NCBI GenBank assembly: GCA_002433065.1
Contig: DJHK01000039.1
Coordinates: forward strand, 1 to 7,347
From: Chloroflexi bacterium UBA6622
GTDB taxonomy: Bacteria > Chloroflexota > UBA11872
Reading direction: 5' to 3'
DNA length: 7,347 nt
This document shows, piece after piece, positions 6,072 through 7,347 of this stretch (the stretch's first letter is position 1; each line of letters opens with the position of its first letter). A model generated the notes under the pieces. That model saw only the letters and a list, made by a program, of their open reading frames with translations, was not told where the DNA came from and made no database searches. Both the position numbers and the translations under genes were made by a program.

Positions 6072-7013
6072 ATGGCTGATAAGGCAATAGCTCCTTCGGA
6101 ATCTGGGAGACGGGGATTTCTTGGCTGGAGCTGGCGTGAGACCCGCGGGTTTTTGTTTGTCTTGCCATGGCTCATTGGGTTCGTAGGGTTCATCGCGGGT
6201 CCGTTCCTGTTTTCGCTCTTTATCAGCATGACGAACTGGCGGATGCAGAGCGATCCGAAATGGGTAGGACTCCACAACTACGTCGAATTGCTTAACGGGG
6301 AAGACATGCGCTTTACGCAAGCGGTGTACAACACGACGTATTACGTGGTGTTCCATGTCCCCGGAATTCTGATCATTTCCTTCGCCATCGCCGCGCTGCT
6401 CAACCGTAAGGTCAAGGGGGTCGCGATATACCGAACCGCGTTTTACCTCCCGTCGATTACGACCGGTGTAGCGACCGCGGTGCTGTGGTACTGGATGCTG
6501 CAGCCGAACGGCCTGCTGAACAACCTTCTCGATATTTTCCTTGGCCCCTTAGGCCTTGAAGCTCCGAACTGGCTTGGCTCAACCACCTGGGCGATGCCTG
6601 GTCTCATCATCATGAGTTTCTGGACCGTCGGAACCACCATGATTATTTACTTAGCCGGTCTCCAGGGAATCCCGGAGCATCTGTACGAGGCCGCCGACAT
6701 CGATGGTGCTGGGTGGTGGCAGAAAGTCCGGCACGTCACGATTCCGCTTATGACCCCACAGATCTTCCTGACCTCGGTGCTTGGGATTATTGGTTCCTTT
6801 CAGACCTTTACGACAGCGCTGATCGTGACTGATGGTGGGCCAGCGGATGCCACGTTGTTCGTGCTGCTGCACCTGTACCAAATCGGGTTCCGTGTCTTCA
6901 ACATGGGCTATGCGTCGGCGATCGCGTGGATATTGTTCCTCATCATTCTGTTCTTCACGATCGTGCAGTTCGTTACAGCCCGTCGATGGGTGTACTACGA
7001 GGGTGAAAAGTAA
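6072..7013 (+). CDS. Carbohydrate ABC transporter permease (MalF/UgpA type), standing alone
   Basis: A 313-residue inner-membrane permease of the binding-protein-dependent sugar-import class. The N-terminal 25 residues are cytoplasmic and basic. Six hydrophobic segments follow at roughly 27-53, 88-110, 122-144, 172-195, 228-250 and 280-303. The cytoplasmic EAA loop that contacts the ATPase reads YEAADIDGAGWWQKV (205-219) and continues to TIPLMTP (223-229), the expected position and conserved residues. The extracytoplasmic WVGLHNYVELL segment (64-74) is typical of MalF/UgpA relatives. ATG 6072 is preceded two codons earlier by an in-frame stop, so no longer start exists; the ribosome-binding site is weak. 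A working importer needs a MalG-type partner, a binding protein and an ATPase. None is adjacent: the gene diverges from the catabolic cluster and converges with the next gene. It may use partners encoded elsewhere, or be a remnant. It reads as an intact gene with no frameshift. Confidence 0.95.
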   Translation: MADKAIAPSESGRRGFLGWSWRETRGFLFVLPWLIGFVGFIAGPFLFSLFISMTNWRMQSDPKWVGLHNYVELLNGEDMRFTQAVYNTTYYVVFHVPGILIISFAIAALLNRKVKGVAIYRTAFYLPSITTGVATAVLWYWMLQPNGLLNNLLDIFLGPLGLEAPNWLGSTTWAMPGLIIMSFWTVGTTMIIYLAGLQGIPEHLYEAADIDGAGWWQKVRHVTIPLMTPQIFLTSVLGIIGSFQTFTTALIVTDGGPADATLFVLLHLYQIGFRVFNMGYASAIAWILFLIILFFTIVQFVTARRWVYYEGEK

Positions 7014-7030
7014 CGACCAGGATCGGCTGG

Positions 7031-7347
7031 CTATGCGCAGGCGCGCTGGCTGACGAGGGCCCCCGACGGGTTGAGCAAGAAGGCGGTATCGCCGTTGTTA
7101 TTCCAGACAGCACTGCCTTTCCAGAACACGGTTCGTTGCGCAGCTCCTGTGTATGTCCACACTGAAACAGTCGCTCCGGGCTCGATCGAGGTGCCAGCAG
7201 CGAAGACGTACGTGTGTTTTGCACCCTCATCGTGAATGGACCAATTGCCGAGGTCAGCGGTCTGGCTTCCAGTGTTCCGAACGGTGACTGACTCCGGCGT
7301 ACCTGTGCAGTTCAGAGCGATGATTTCAAAGCCAGCCGTGGTTGGGG
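7031..7347 (-). CDS. Lamin-tail-domain (LTD) protein, C-terminal part (enters from right edge)
   Basis: An open frame on the minus strand runs from the right edge to a TAG at 7031-7033, giving the last 104 residues of a protein whose start lies outside the window. The sequence has the LTD immunoglobulin-like pattern: EIIALNCTG (7-15), ESVTVRNTGSQTADLGNWSI (18-37), HTYVFAAGTSIEPGATVSVW (44-63), and the hallmark VWNNNGDTAFLLNPSGALVS (80-99). The protein ends six residues after this domain. Cysteines at residues 13 and 103 could form a disulfide in an exported protein. Bacterial LTDs are usually attached to secreted or surface proteins, often nucleases or hydrolases, but the catalytic part is not visible. 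The gene converges on the permease with 17 bp between stop codons, too little room for a separate strong terminator for each, and none is seen. Confidence 0.85.
   Translation of the reverse strand, partial: PTTAGFEIIALNCTGTPESVTVRNTGSQTADLGNWSIHDEGAKHTYVFAAGTSIEPGATVSVWTYTGAAQRTVFWKGSAVWNNNGDTAFLLNPSGALVSQRACA

Noticed and set aside
5955..6356. 133-residue minus-strand open frame across the divergent region and permease start
   Set aside because: Antisense to the permease's conserved N-terminal region; the product is rich in Arg, Pro and Lys with no family features.
7014..7060. Possible bidirectional terminator between the permease and the LTD gene
   Set aside because: The only structure is GCGC-AG-GCGC with direct GCTGGCT repeats around it; there is no adequate stem and no T tract on either strand.

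Overview
This is a moderately GC-rich bacterial window with tightly packed, mostly co-oriented enzyme genes. The composition, a sugar-type ABC permease and a lamin-tail-domain protein would suit an actinobacterium or a Chloroflexota-like lineage. Nothing in the window fixes the taxon, so that assignment is weak. I see no tRNA or rRNA gene, insertion sequence, CRISPR array or integrase.

Positions 1-5865 carry six genes, all on the minus strand. In transcription order (right to left) they are: an amidohydrolase-2 family metal-dependent enzyme (4897-5865); a DUF1932-type 6-phosphogluconate/3-hydroxyacid dehydrogenase-like oxidoreductase (3905-4765); a short-chain dehydrogenase (3081-3908, sharing an ATGA stop/start with the previous gene); an acetoacetate-decarboxylase-superfamily protein (2203-3051, starting with GTG behind a strong ribosome-binding site); a thiamine-diphosphate-dependent decarboxylase/carboligase-like enzyme (445-2127); and the first 96 codons of a Gfo/Idh/MocA oxidoreductase that runs off the left edge (1-290). 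The set has two or three NAD(P)-dependent oxidoreductases, a C-C lyase-type ThDP enzyme, an ADC-like Schiff-base enzyme and an ACMSD/LigJ-like hydrolase or decarboxylase. It looks like a catabolic operon for an oxidised organic acid, aromatic ring-cleavage product or sugar acid. I cannot name the substrate.

A 206-bp divergent intergenic region (5866-6071) separates this cluster from a plus-strand MalF/UgpA-type ABC permease gene (6072-7013). The permease stands alone: its right neighbour is convergent, 17 bp away, and is the C-terminal 104 residues of a lamin-tail-domain protein (7031-7347, minus strand, entering from the right edge). No solute-binding protein, second permease or ATPase gene is present.

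The most distinctive non-coding signal is an exact 15-bp word, GGTGGTCAACAGGAC. It occurs once in the divergent region (5891-5905) and once, inverted, in the only other sizeable gap upstream of an operon gene near it (4848-4862). The first copy is followed by a degenerate second copy. This is a good candidate for the operator of a dedicated regulator. Two enzymes also depart from textbook active sites: the amidohydrolase has Gln-x-His in place of His-x-His, and the ADC-like protein keeps the Schiff-base lysine but appears to lack the catalytic glutamate.
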